Part shown: positions 18,049-26,828 of the stretch, in pieces
How positions within the stretch are numbered: position 1 is the stretch's first letter
Layout of the letters: the number at the start of each line of letters is the position of its first letter
The notes under the pieces: generated by a model
What the model was told of the DNA's origin: nothing
Seen by the model: only the letters and a program-made list of their open reading frames with translations
Databases searched by the model: none
Translations under genes and position numbers: made by a program
Assembly: GCF_027923705.1 (NCBI RefSeq)
Contig: NZ_AP026442.1
Span: 744,001 to 808,000 of the forward strand
Length of the DNA: 64,000 nt
DNA from: Cellulomonas sp. NTE-D12
GTDB taxonomy: Bacteria > Actinomycetota > Actinomycetes > Actinomycetales > Cellulomonadaceae
Direction: 5' to 3'

Positions 18049-18575
18049 ACCGGGTTCTCCCTGGTGAAGTTGTGCAGCTGGTCGATCTGCAGCGCGAACC
18101 ACGGGCTGAAGGCCCAGGGCGCCAGGTGCACGGCGGCGGACAGGCGGGCGGGGTCGACCCACACCGCCTCCATCACCTCGTCCGGGTGCGGCACGACGAG
18201 GGACGACGTGACAGCCGAGAAGACGGGGCACACCTCGTTCTCCACGACGCCCGAGGCGTCCACGGCGAGGTACCGGAAGTCGGGGAGCTCGGCGTGGAGT
18301 CCCTCGACCTCCACGCCGAGCTCGAGCCGTCCGTGCCGGCGGACGGCGTCCTCGAGCTGCTCACCCGGCCCCGGGTGACCGCAGAACGAGTTGGTCCACA
18401 CCCCCGGCCACGTCCGCTTGGACAGCGCCCGACGGGACACGAGCAGCCGCCCGGAGGTGTCGTACAGGTAGCAGGAGAAGGCCAGGTGCAGCGGCGTGTC
18501 GGCACCGTGCACCTGCGCCTTGGGCGCCGTGCCGATCGGGGTGCCGTCCTCGGACAGCAGCACGACCTCGTCCAT
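18045..18575 (-). CDS. idi: Isopentenyl-diphosphate delta-isomerase, type I
   Basis: 176 aa Nudix-type isomerase interconverting IPP and DMAPP. The active-site Cys65 is in TNSFCGHP and the metal/catalytic Glu pair is in VVENEVCPVF (Glu112, Glu114); TWPGVWTNS precedes the Cys. It is the first gene of the crt operon. An ATG four codons upstream (18587) is an alternative; neither has a strong ribosome site. Confidence 0.95.
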   Translation of the reverse strand: MDEVVLLSEDGTPIGTAPKAQVHGADTPLHLAFSCYLYDTSGRLLVSRRALSKRTWPGVWTNSFCGHPGPGEQLEDAVRRHGRLELGVEVEGLHAELPDFRYLAVDASGVVENEVCPVFSAVTSSLVVPHPDEVMEAVWVDPARLSAAVHLAPWAFSPWFALQIDQLHNFTRENPV

Positions 18576-18591
18576 CGTTCGTCTCATTTCG

Positions 18592-18638
18592 CTAGCCAGG
18601 TGAGAAGTAAGGTAGGCGAGATACTTCCATTCGGCTAG
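18592..18638. promoter_or_regulatory. Divergent idi-crt / marR control region with interrupted dyad
   Basis: CTAGCC (18592-18597) and GGCTAG (18633-18638) are mirror images, and inside them GAAGTA (18604-18609) faces TACTTC (18622-18627), an extended imperfect dyad with 5-6 bp spacers. It lies exactly between the two divergent starts and is relatively AT-rich. I read it as the likely operator of the adjacent MarR protein; no experimental support is visible. Confidence 0.55.
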
Positions 18639-18648
18639 TGTTTCTCGC

Positions 18649-19242
18649 GTGCCGGATGACGAACCGATCACCGAGATCGCCCTCGGCTTCCACGACCCGC
18701 GCGTGGTGGACCGGGGTGGGCGGCTGGTGCACACGTCGGGGCTTCCCGATGCGGAGGTGGGTCAGGTGGTCCGGGTGATGGACGCGCTGTTCCGCTGGCG
18801 CGAGGCCGAGCAGCGGTCCAGCCGCGCCTCGCGGGCATTCATGCAGCTGGGCGAGACGGACATGAAGGCGCTGCGGTTCGTCATCGTCCGCACCGAGCAG
18901 GGGCACCACGTCACCGCCCGGGAGATCGCCGACCACCTGGGCATCTCCAGCGCGTCCACCACCAAGCTGCTCGACCGCCTCGAGGCGGGCGGGCACATCC
19001 GGCGCACGCCGCACCCGACCGACCGGCGTGCGATCGCGGTGGTGGTCACCGCCGAGACCCGTCGTGCTGCCGAGCAGACGGTCGGGCGGGAGCACGCGCG
19101 CCGGTTCCAGGTCGCAGCCGCGCTGACGCCCGACGAGCGGGAGACGGTGATCCGGTTCCTCGACGCGCTCAGCGCCACCACCACGCCGGACGAGGGGACC
19201 GGGGCGGAGGCGGACGGCACCGGACCGCCGGCCGAGGGCTGA
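18649..19242 (+). CDS. MarR-family regulator of the carotenoid operon (CrtR-like)
   Basis: 197 aa, GTG start. The winged helix (about 65-130) includes TAREIADHLGISSASTTKLLDRLEAGG and the wing RRTPHPTDRRAIAVVVT; a 30-residue N-terminal extension precedes it and the C-terminus is low-complexity. It is divergent from idi-crt, as CrtR of C. glutamicum is divergent from crtE; CrtR is reported to respond to GGPP. The same role here is inference from position and family. Confidence 0.85.
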   Translation: MPDDEPITEIALGFHDPRVVDRGGRLVHTSGLPDAEVGQVVRVMDALFRWREAEQRSSRASRAFMQLGETDMKALRFVIVRTEQGHHVTAREIADHLGISSASTTKLLDRLEAGGHIRRTPHPTDRRAIAVVVTAETRRAAEQTVGREHARRFQVAAALTPDERETVIRFLDALSATTTPDEGTGAEADGTGPPAEG

Positions 19243-19408
19243 CCCGCCGGGGTGGCAGCACTGCAGGGCCTGCTCGTCTCCTGCTGACCGGGCGGATCCG
19301 ACCGGCTGATCCCCCTGGTCGGGGGCTTGCGCCGCTGACCTGCACCGGTCGACGATCGAAGCGCCCGCCGACGGGCTCGCCGACGGTCTCTGTGCGGCAG
19401 TCGCGAAG

Positions 19409-20581
19409 GTGGTCGGCGTGGATCGCAGGGGCGCGTCCGTGCGCACGTTCGGCGTCGAGGAGGAGTTCCTGCTCATCGACCCGCAGTCCGGTTGCGCCGT
19501 CCCGGCGGCGCCCCAGGTGCTGGCGGGGGTGGACGACGTGCCGGCCTGGTCCGACGAGTCGGGGGACGACCCGCAACCGGGCGCCCCGCCGACCTGCCCC
19601 CGGCGCAGCGAGCTCACCATGGAGCTGCAGCAGCAGATGCTCGAGGTGGCCACGCCACCACGGACCGAGCTGGCCACGCTCGCGGACGATCTGCACCGGC
19701 TGCGCCGCACCGCCGATGCCGCCGCGCGCCGAGCCGGGCTCCGGGTGGCGGCCCTCGGCACGTCGCCGCTACCGGCGCGGCCGCGCATCAGCCCGTCGCC
19801 GCGGTACCAGGCGATCGGCCGTGCACTCGCCATCGCCTGCGACGAGCAGCTGACCTGCGGCTGCCACGTGCACGTCGCGGTCGGCTCGCCCGACGAGGGC
19901 GTCGCGGTGCTGGACCGCATCCGGCCCTGGCTCCCGGTGGTCGCGGCCGTCGCCACCAACTCGCCGTTCTGGAACGGCGTCGACACCGGGTACGCCAGCT
20001 ACCGGACCCAGTCGTGGAGCCGGTGGCCGGGGACGGGGCCGACGGAGGTGTTCGGCTCGGCCGCTGCGTACCGCCGGCTGGTGGACGACATGATCGGCAC
20101 GGGCACCCTGCTGGACGAGGGGATGGTCTACTTCGACGCCCGGCTGTCCCGGCGGTACCCGACGGTCGAGGTGCGCGTCGCCGACGTGTGCCTGGACGTG
20201 GCGGACGCCGTGCTGGTCGCGGCGCTGTGCCGGGCGCTGGTCGACACGGCGGCCGGCGAGTGGCGCGCCGGTGCTGCGGCGTCGGGCGAGCCCGCCGCGC
20301 TGCTGCGGCTGGCGTCCTGGCGGTCCAGCCGGTCCGGCACAGACGGCGACCTGGTGGATCCGCGCACCCACCGGCTCCGTCCGGCCGCCGACGTGCTGGT
20401 CGGGCTGGTGGGCCACGTCGAGGCCGCGCTGCACGCCAACGGCGACCTGGACGTGGTGCGCGAGTCGATCCGGCGCGTCGTGGCGCAGGGCACCGGTGCG
20501 CGCGCGCAGCGGGAGTCGGTGGCCCGGCACGGCCGGCTGGACGCGATGGTGCTGGAGGCCGTCGAGCGCACCTGCGCGTGA
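19409..20581 (+). CDS. Carboxylate-amine ligase of glutamate-cysteine ligase family 2 (YbdK-like)
   Basis: 390 aa. The family signature FGVEEEFLLID begins at residue 14, and the ATP/metal region includes ELTMELQQQMLEVATPP and CGCHVHVAVGS. YbdK-type enzymes ligate an amine to a carboxylate and some have weak gamma-glutamylcysteine ligase activity; the substrate here is not known. Several in-frame GTGs (19409, 19418, 19439) are possible starts; none has a strong ribosome site, and 19439 would begin just before the conserved motif. Confidence 0.88.
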   Translation: MVGVDRRGASVRTFGVEEEFLLIDPQSGCAVPAAPQVLAGVDDVPAWSDESGDDPQPGAPPTCPRRSELTMELQQQMLEVATPPRTELATLADDLHRLRRTADAAARRAGLRVAALGTSPLPARPRISPSPRYQAIGRALAIACDEQLTCGCHVHVAVGSPDEGVAVLDRIRPWLPVVAAVATNSPFWNGVDTGYASYRTQSWSRWPGTGPTEVFGSAAAYRRLVDDMIGTGTLLDEGMVYFDARLSRRYPTVEVRVADVCLDVADAVLVAALCRALVDTAAGEWRAGAAASGEPAALLRLASWRSSRSGTDGDLVDPRTHRLRPAADVLVGLVGHVEAALHANGDLDVVRESIRRVVAQGTGARAQRESVARHGRLDAMVLEAVERTCA

Positions 20582-20707
20582 GGTGGGGCCCCGCCCACGC
20601 CACCGGTGCGCCCGCTCACTAGGCTGGAGCTGCGCTCCGGCGCAGGCGCCGGGTGCGAGCCGGCCGCTCGACCGACTCACCGATCGCCACAGGCGGGAGG
20701 ACAGGTC

Positions 20708-21181
20708 GTGAGCATCTCCAGTGCCGATCAGAAGGAATCGTCCGGGCGGATCGTCGTCGGCGTCGACGGGTCCGCCTCCTCCAAGGCCGCGCTGCAGTGG
20801 GCGGTGGCCCAGGGCCGGCTCACGGGGCAGCCGGTCGAGGCGGTGATGTCCTGGGACTACCCGGTGAACTACGCGGTCGCCGCCCTCGGCACGTTCGAGT
20901 GGGCCGGCAGCGCGACGCTGGCCCTCGAGAACGCCGTCAAGGACGTGCTCCAGGGCGACGAGGCGGTGCACGTGCGGCAGCGGGTGGAGCAGGGGCACGC
21001 GGCACGGGTGCTGCTCGACGCAGCCCGTGACGCGGGGCTCGTCGTGGTCGGCAGCCGCGGGCACGGCGGGTTCACCGGTCTGCTGCTCGGTTCCGTGAGC
21101 CAGCACGTGGTCACGCATGCGCACTGCCCGGTGGTCGTGGTGCACGCGCCGGCCGTCACTCACGGGACGACGGAGGCCTGA
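20708..21181 (+). CDS. Universal stress protein (UspA family)
   Basis: 157 aa single USP domain. It begins IVVGVDGSASSKAALQWA and ends with the nucleotide-binding pattern VGSRGHGGFTGLLLGSVSQH (G-2x-G-9x-GS), then CPVVVVH, so it is of the ATP-binding kind. GTG start with GGAGG about 8 bp upstream. Monocistronic: a strong hairpin follows. Confidence 0.92.
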   Translation: MSISSADQKESSGRIVVGVDGSASSKAALQWAVAQGRLTGQPVEAVMSWDYPVNYAVAALGTFEWAGSATLALENAVKDVLQGDEAVHVRQRVEQGHAARVLLDAARDAGLVVVGSRGHGGFTGLLLGSVSQHVVTHAHCPVVVVHAPAVTHGTTEA

Positions 21182-21199
21182 GGCCCTCGCGGCCGGGCG

Positions 21200-21245
21200 G
21201 CCCTCCGGACCCGGCCGCCACCGGTCGCGGCCGGGTCCGGAGGGC
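21200..21245 (+). terminator. Hairpin terminator after the universal stress gene
   Basis: A perfect 19-bp stem (GCCCTCCGGACCCGGCCGC and its complement) with an 8-nt loop begins 18 bp after the stop codon. No T-run follows. Confidence 0.85.
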
Positions 21246-21313
21246 TGATGCCGCTCGGGTGATTCGCCGCTGAGTGCCGCATCCGCGTGCGCTCGCCTGG
21301 CTAGGGTCGCGCC

Positions 21314-21835
21314 ATGTCCGCGCCGCAGCCGCCTGTCGCCGAGCTGTCCGACGACGACGTCGTCCGTCTCTTCACCACTCTGACCGTCGGGTTCGCCGGC
21401 GGTCTGGTACTCGTCCTGGGGATCGGCGTGCTGTTCCTCGTGCCCGGCGCGCCGCTGGGCACGACGGGTGCCGCCGTCGGCGTCGGGCTCGCGGTCGTGT
21501 CGTGGTTCGGCAGCCGCTGGGTCGCGGGGTGGGCAGCCTCGAACGCCGCGCGCAGCGCCCGGCTGCGTTCGCGTGCCTCGAACGGCGAGCAGGCGACCCC
21601 GGTCGCGGGCCGCTCCGACGGTGCGAACGGCGTCGCCCGAACCATCGCCTTCATCGGGATCGGCGTCGCAGAGTTTCCCGGGCTCATCGGGCTCGTCATC
21701 GGCCTGCAGCTGCACGACATCGGGCCGTTCGTGATCGCGCTGCCGGTCGCGGTGGCCGCGGTGGTCCTCAACGCGTCCGGACCGGGCGCGATGCGGCGGC
21801 ACCTGCAGCGGGTGCGCTCGGGGCGGACCGACTAG
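21314..21835 (+). CDS. Small membrane protein, function unknown
   Basis: 173 aa with four predicted membrane helices in two hairpins (about 22-45, 50-70, 110-130, 135-155) and a basic cytoplasmic loop between them (NAARSARLRSRASNG). No known domain recognised. Its stop overlaps the convergent end of the hydrogenase-like large subunit by 4 bp, so the two transcripts are complementary at their 3' ends. Confidence 0.72.
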   Translation: MSAPQPPVAELSDDDVVRLFTTLTVGFAGGLVLVLGIGVLFLVPGAPLGTTGAAVGVGLAVVSWFGSRWVAGWAASNAARSARLRSRASNGEQATPVAGRSDGANGVARTIAFIGIGVAEFPGLIGLVIGLQLHDIGPFVIALPVAVAAVVLNASGPGAMRRHLQRVRSGRTD

Positions 21836-23484
21836 AGGTCGTTGCCGGCGTAGGACTGGTTGAAGCTCTTGTTGGCCAGGGGGAAGTCCGGGACGATCGT
21901 GTCCGCAAGCGCGACCGGCAGCGCCGGCCACGTGAAGAACGACGGGTCGACGATCGCGGCCCTGGTCAGCCGGCCGGCGGCGTCCAGCTCGACACGGTGG
22001 CACGCGGTGCCGCGCCAGGCCTCGACGAGCGCGAGCCCGTGGGCGGCGGGGGTCGGGACGTCGTCGTCGACCGGCTCTGCGCCGGCTGCGTACTCCGCGC
22101 CGGCTGCGTCGTCCGCGGGCGCCCGGAGGTCCGGGGTGGCCGCACCGGTGCCGAGGTGCCCGCCGAGCCTGTCGACGAGGTCGGCGATCAGGGCGGCGCC
22201 GACCGCCACCTCGTCGGCGCGCACCGTGAACCGCGCCATCGCGTCGCCGGTCTCGGCCGTGCACACCTGGAACGACGTGCCGAGATCGACGAACGGGTGG
22301 TCGCGACGAGCGTCCACGTCCAGCCCGCTGGCCCGCGCGACGTAGCCGAGCACGCCCATCTCGGCAGCCTGCTGGCGGTGCAGCACGGCCGTCCCCGTGA
22401 ACCGATCCACCAGCACGGCAGTGCCCAGGGCGATGCGGACCAGCTCGGCCACCTCGGCGGCGACGGAGCGGACCAGCTCGACGTCCGGCAGCGCCCGCAA
22501 CCCGGCCGAGCCGATCCCGATGCCGCCGCGCAGCAGCCGATGCCCGGTGACCAGGGCGTTCGACCGGAGCAGCTGCTCGCGCAGCCGCAGCGTGTGGGTC
22601 TGCAGGATGCCGAGGCCGACGTCGTTGGCCATCGCGCCGAGGTCGGCGACGTGGCAGTGCAGCCGCTCGAGCTCCAGCAAAAGCGCGCGCACCAGCCGGT
22701 CCTGCTCGCCGACCTCGATGCCGAGCGCGTCCTCCACCGCCATCGCGAACGTCAGCGCGTGCCCCACGGCGGTGTCGCCGCTGATCCGCTCGGTCAGGGG
22801 CAGCGCCTGCTCCGGCGTCCGTCCCTGCAGGTGCTTCTCCAGGCCACGGTGGACGAACCACAGTCGGGCCTTCATCCGGACGATGGTCTCCCCGACCACC
22901 GAGAACCTGAAGTGACCCGGCTCGATCATCCCGGCGTGCACCGGCCCGACTGGGATCTCGTAGACGCCCTGGCCCTCGACCGGCACGAAGGCGAAGCCGC
23001 TCTCGTCCGGACCGAACGCCGGGTCGGTCGCGGCGTCCCCACGCATCGGGTACCAGCCGGCGGGCCAGTGGGCGTGCCGGGTCAGGCGCCGGGGACGCAC
23101 GTGGTCGCGGGGCTCGATGCCAAAGCCGTCGCGGATGGCGCGCTCGAACCGGCCGGCCGGGAACGAGATCGTGGACAGGGACGGGACCCACGCGTCGTCG
23201 CGCGGCACGGCGACGGTCAGCTCGGTGCGCCGGTCGGTGGCCGGGTCGGCGAACGCGTAGACCACGCGGAAGCCGGGGGCGCCGTCGTCGTGCGCGTCGA
23301 CCAGGGCGAGGCGGTGGCCGGCCGCGAGGTGGGCCTCGACCTGGGCGGGCAGCTCCGCGCGGGTCACGGTGCGGGCGTCGCGCGCCGGGGCGGCCGGGTC
23401 CGGTGCAGCGGGGTCGAGTGCAGCGGGGTCGGGTGCGGTGGGGGAGGACGGCTCCACCGGGCTCGTCGGACGAGGCGCGGTCAT
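21832..23484 (-). CDS. Hydrogenase-like / complex I NuoCD-like large subunit without NiFe cysteines (HycE-like)
   Basis: 550 aa. An N-terminal NuoC-like part (about 35-130) is fused to a NuoD/HycE-like part containing the family hallmark GPVHAGMIEPGHFRF (180-194). Where NiFe hydrogenases have RICGxC this protein has RISGDT (233-238), and where they have DPCxxC it has DPSFFTW (513-519), so it cannot hold a NiFe centre. This is the pattern of energy-converting-hydrogenase-related (Ehr) complexes. The first 35 residues and residues about 405-445 are low-complexity Ala/Pro/Asp repeats. ATGA overlap with the upstream gene. Confidence 0.88.
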   Translation of the reverse strand: MTAPRPTSPVEPSSPTAPDPAALDPAAPDPAAPARDARTVTRAELPAQVEAHLAAGHRLALVDAHDDGAPGFRVVYAFADPATDRRTELTVAVPRDDAWVPSLSTISFPAGRFERAIRDGFGIEPRDHVRPRRLTRHAHWPAGWYPMRGDAATDPAFGPDESGFAFVPVEGQGVYEIPVGPVHAGMIEPGHFRFSVVGETIVRMKARLWFVHRGLEKHLQGRTPEQALPLTERISGDTAVGHALTFAMAVEDALGIEVGEQDRLVRALLLELERLHCHVADLGAMANDVGLGILQTHTLRLREQLLRSNALVTGHRLLRGGIGIGSAGLRALPDVELVRSVAAEVAELVRIALGTAVLVDRFTGTAVLHRQQAAEMGVLGYVARASGLDVDARRDHPFVDLGTSFQVCTAETGDAMARFTVRADEVAVGAALIADLVDRLGGHLGTGAATPDLRAPADDAAGAEYAAGAEPVDDDVPTPAAHGLALVEAWRGTACHRVELDAAGRLTRAAIVDPSFFTWPALPVALADTIVPDFPLANKSFNQSYAGNDL

Positions 23485-25106
23485 GACAGCCCCAGCACGG
23501 CGGCCGCCCGCGTCAGCACGTCACCGACCGGCGTGGCGACGAACCCGATCACCGCCGTGGTGCCCAGCGCCAGGACCAGCGGCAGCACGGGGCCGCGGTC
23601 GGCGCCGTGGGCCTGTGGTGGGGCCGGCGCCGGGGCCAGCGTGGCGACCGCGACCGGCGCCGACCCGTCGGGTGCGGAGGTGGTCGTCGTCGTGCGCTCG
23701 TCGTGAACCGCGTGCGCCTGGTCGGGCGGGCGCTGCGCCGGACCGAGCGTCATCGCCGCCGTTGCGCGGACCAGGCCCGCGACCACCACCAGCAGCAGCG
23801 CCACGACCAGGGCCATCGCCCAGCCGAGCCCCGCCCGCCAGCCGGCCAGCACGATCGCGACCTCGGAGAAGAACAGCGCGAACGGCGGGAAGCCGAGCAG
23901 TGCGGCCATCCCGACGACCAGCGGCACCGCCAGGTCGGCACGGCGGCTCAGCAGGCCGCGGACCTCGGCGATCGTCGTCGTGCCCTCCGATGCCAGCATC
24001 CGCCCCGCCACCACGAACAGGCTCGCCTTGGCCAGGCCGTGCCCGATCAGGTGCAGCAGCACCGCGGCCAGCGCCACCGGACCGCCCACGGCGGCCCCCA
24101 CCGCGAGGACGCCCATGTGCTCGATGCTCGAGTACGCGAGCATCCGCTTGTGGTCCCGCTGCCGCAGGATCAGCGCGCCGGCGACGGCGAGCGAACCGAG
24201 GCCGGCCGTCAGCAGCAGTCCCCGCACCAGTCCGGGCCCGATCACCACGGCGGCAATCGCGCGCACCCGCAGGATCGCGTAGAACGCGACGGCCAGCAGC
24301 ACACCGGACATCAGCCCCGACACCGGCGCCGGCGCCTGGCTGTGGGCGTCCGGCAGCCACGAGTGCATCGGCGCCAGCCCCGCCTTGGTCGCGAACCCCA
24401 GCACCGCCAGCCCGGCGGCCACCTTCACCAGCGCGGGGTCCAGCGGCAGCTCACCGCTGACCAGCCGGGTCCAGGACAGGGTCGGCTCGCCGGCGCTGCG
24501 GCTCGCGGCGTACAGCAGCACGGTGCCGAGCAGGGCGATCGCGATGCCGACCGAGCCGAGCACCACGTACTTCCATGCCGCCTCGAGGGAGCGGGCGCCG
24601 CCGCGGTGGCCCACCAGGAAGGCGGTGGCGATGGTGGTCGCCTCGACGGCCACCCACAGCACCCCGAGGTTGTCCGTGGTGACGGCGATCGCCATCGCAC
24701 CGAGGAACACGCACACCAGGGCGGCGTAGCGGCGCTCGCTGCGGGTGGCTCCGGACCCGTGCGCGGACGCCGCTGGGGACGTCCGCGGCTCCAGTCCCGC
24801 CCAGGTGGCGGTCAGGCCGACGGCGCCGACCACCGTGAGCATCAGGGCGGACAGCGCATCGGCGCGCAGCAGGTCGCCGCCGAGCGTCGGGACGGCACCG
24901 CGGTGCCGTAGCAGCGCGACGCCGGTCGCCAGCAGGATCGCGCTGACCAGCACGCCCGACAGGCGGGTGGTCGCCGCGGACAGCGCGGCGAGGGGACGCG
25001 CGCCGGGTCGCGGCCCAGCGAGGCTCGGCACGGCCGGTCGCGGTGCGGCGGCCGCCAGCCCCGCGAGGAGGGCCGCAACCGGTGGCAGAAGCAGGAGCAG
25101 ACCCAT
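23481..25106 (-). CDS. Proton-pumping antiporter-like subunit (HyfF/HycQ, NuoN/M type)
   Basis: 541 aa, about 14 membrane helices. Antiporter-family landmarks: LWVAVEATTIATAFLVGH (conserved Glu in TM5), KAGLAPMHSWLPDAHSQAP (TM7 Lys and loop) and ILRQRDHKRMLAYSSIEHMG (TM10). About 60 residues near 445-505 form a hydrophilic Thr/Ala/Pro-rich loop. Start overlaps the upstream stop as TGATG. It would provide an ion-translocating channel for the complex. Confidence 0.9.
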   Translation of the reverse strand: MGLLLLLPPVAALLAGLAAAAPRPAVPSLAGPRPGARPLAALSAATTRLSGVLVSAILLATGVALLRHRGAVPTLGGDLLRADALSALMLTVVGAVGLTATWAGLEPRTSPAASAHGSGATRSERRYAALVCVFLGAMAIAVTTDNLGVLWVAVEATTIATAFLVGHRGGARSLEAAWKYVVLGSVGIAIALLGTVLLYAASRSAGEPTLSWTRLVSGELPLDPALVKVAAGLAVLGFATKAGLAPMHSWLPDAHSQAPAPVSGLMSGVLLAVAFYAILRVRAIAAVVIGPGLVRGLLLTAGLGSLAVAGALILRQRDHKRMLAYSSIEHMGVLAVGAAVGGPVALAAVLLHLIGHGLAKASLFVVAGRMLASEGTTTIAEVRGLLSRRADLAVPLVVGMAALLGFPPFALFFSEVAIVLAGWRAGLGWAMALVVALLLVVVAGLVRATAAMTLGPAQRPPDQAHAVHDERTTTTTSAPDGSAPVAVATLAPAPAPPQAHGADRGPVLPLVLALGTTAVIGFVATPVGDVLTRAAAVLGLS

Positions 25107-25855
25107 CAGTCCCTCAGCTCCGTCATCGAGTCGAGCGTGGTGGACCCGACCTGGGCGTGGATGCGTCGGGACAGCACCGCGAGGATCAGCACCACCAGCA
25201 GCACGTCGGACGAGATGCCGAGCTCCACCGCGAACGGCACGCCCGCCGCCGTCAGGAACGCGACGGTCGCGATGCCGTTGTCCAGCACCAGGAAGCCGAC
25301 CAGCTGCGACATCGCGCGGCGCCGGCCGACCAGCAGCAGGAAGCCGATCAGCACCATCGCGATGCCGACCGGCACGGCGAAGGCGGCCGGGCCGGCGGTC
25401 CCCGCGGGGGTCGGCGCACCGGTGTGCTCCGCGACACCCTCCGAGATCGGCCGGCTGACCAGGTACGCGACCGTGGTGAGCAGCGCGACCAGCACCAGGC
25501 CGGCCGTCGGGTTGAGGCGTGGACCGTCCTCCCGGGCCGCGTCGCCGGCCTCGATCCCGGCGCGCAGCCGGCGGCCGAGCACCCACGGCAGCAGCCAGCC
25601 GCGGAGCGCCAGCACCAGGACGGCGACCAGCAGCAGCTCGGCGCGGGACGTGCCGGGTCCCCCGGACAGGCCGATGGTGGTCGCGAGGGCCGCCAGCGCG
25701 ACGCCCTGCAGCATCAGCAGGCGCACCTGTGCCGACAGGTCGCGCCGCCAGACCAGCAGCACGGAGGTGACCAGCAGGGCGCCTGCGGTCAGCGCCACCA
25801 CCTGCGTGGCGACGGACCCGGACGGGGACATGGCGACCTCTCGGACGGCGTTCAT
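25106..25855 (-). CDS. Membrane subunit HyfE/HycP-like
   Basis: 249 aa, about seven helices. The NuoK-like C-terminal half contains QLVGFLVLDNGIATVAFL, matching HyfE-type proteins. An internal ATG at 25831 (MSPSGSV) is an alternative start. It separates the NuoH-like gene and the antiporter-like gene in the operon, as hycP does in the mycobacterial locus. Confidence 0.85.
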   Translation of the reverse strand: MNAVREVAMSPSGSVATQVVALTAGALLVTSVLLVWRRDLSAQVRLLMLQGVALAALATTIGLSGGPGTSRAELLLVAVLVLALRGWLLPWVLGRRLRAGIEAGDAAREDGPRLNPTAGLVLVALLTTVAYLVSRPISEGVAEHTGAPTPAGTAGPAAFAVPVGIAMVLIGFLLLVGRRRAMSQLVGFLVLDNGIATVAFLTAAGVPFAVELGISSDVLLVVLILAVLSRRIHAQVGSTTLDSMTELRD

Positions 25856-25880
25856 GCGGCGGCGCTCATGCGACGGCGGC

Positions 25881-26828
25881 TCAGGCGACCAGGTACGACG
25901 CGGTGACGGCGAGGAAGGCCAGCACGAACGAGCCGGCCAGCAGCTCCGGCACCCGGAACAGGCGCAGCTTGGCCATGCCCACCTCGGCGGTGGCCAGCAG
26001 GGCGGCGAGCAGCGCGAGCTTGCCGGCCAGCGCCAGGGTGCCCAGCAGCAGCGGTCCGGCGCCGACCGTCGCCGCGACGCCCCACGGCAGCAGCAGGTTG
26101 CCGACCAGCCCCAGCAGCACCGACAGCCGCAGCCACGACGCGAGGTCCACCCAGGCCAGGTCGCGGCCCGACTGCTCCAGCACCATCGCCTCGTGGATCA
26201 TCGTCAGCTCGAGGTGCGTGGACGGGTTGTCGATCGGCAGCCGTCCCGTCTCGGCGAGCACCACGATGCCCAGCGCCACCACGGCCAGCACGCCGGCGGG
26301 GGAGATGATGCCGGCCGGGTGGTCGCGGCGCGCCGCGACGATCAGCGGCAGCGCCGAGCTGCCCACCGGGATGGACAGGGCGTACACCGACACCAGCACG
26401 GTCGGCTCCACCAGCGCCGCGATGGTCATGTGCCGGCTGGACCCCATGCCGCCGAACGCCGAGCCGGCGTCGAGCCCCAGCAGCGCGATCGCCACCGTGC
26501 CGAGCAGCAGCACGGACACCACCACGAACAGGTCGCCGGGCACCAGCGCGACCGGCACCGCGCCGACCGACGGCACCAGCGCGGCCAGCAGCAGGCTCGA
26601 GACGAGCAGCACCAGCGGGGCGGCCACCGTGACGACGCTGGTGCCCGCGGCGCGCAGCGGCGTCTTGGCCAGCAGCTTGCGCAGGTCCCGCCACGGCTGG
26701 AGCACGCCGGGGCCGGCGCGGCCCTCGAGCCGAGCCCTCGTCTGGCGCGTCACGCCGATCACCAGGGGCGCGAACGCGACGGCGACCAGCACCTGCACCA
26801 GGGCGAGCAGCAGCGCGGTGCCGCTCAT
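25881..26828 (-). CDS. Membrane subunit HycD/HyfC-like (NuoH homologue)
   Basis: 315 aa, eight helices. The quinone-site loop signature of NuoH-type proteins is clear: ALGIVVLAETGRLPIDNP and THLELTMIHEAMVLEQSG. It links the peripheral electron-transfer arm to the antiporter-like arm. ATGA overlap with the NuoL-like gene upstream. Confidence 0.92.
   Translation of the reverse strand: MSGTALLLALVQVLVAVAFAPLVIGVTRQTRARLEGRAGPGVLQPWRDLRKLLAKTPLRAAGTSVVTVAAPLVLLVSSLLLAALVPSVGAVPVALVPGDLFVVVSVLLLGTVAIALLGLDAGSAFGGMGSSRHMTIAALVEPTVLVSVYALSIPVGSSALPLIVAARRDHPAGIISPAGVLAVVALGIVVLAETGRLPIDNPSTHLELTMIHEAMVLEQSGRDLAWVDLASWLRLSVLLGLVGNLLLPWGVAATVGAGPLLLGTLALAGKLALLAALLATAEVGMAKLRLFRVPELLAGSFVLAFLAVTASYLVA

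Noticed and set aside
19311..19325. Small CCCCC-TGGTC-GGGGG hairpin after the carotenoid MarR gene
   Set aside because: Only five base pairs; too weak to call a terminator at this GC content.
19769..23191. A very long open frame (over 1100 codons) on the minus strand crossing several genes
   Set aside because: Low-complexity Arg/Ala/Gly/Pro/His composition and complete overlap with well-supported genes in other frames; a product of high GC.
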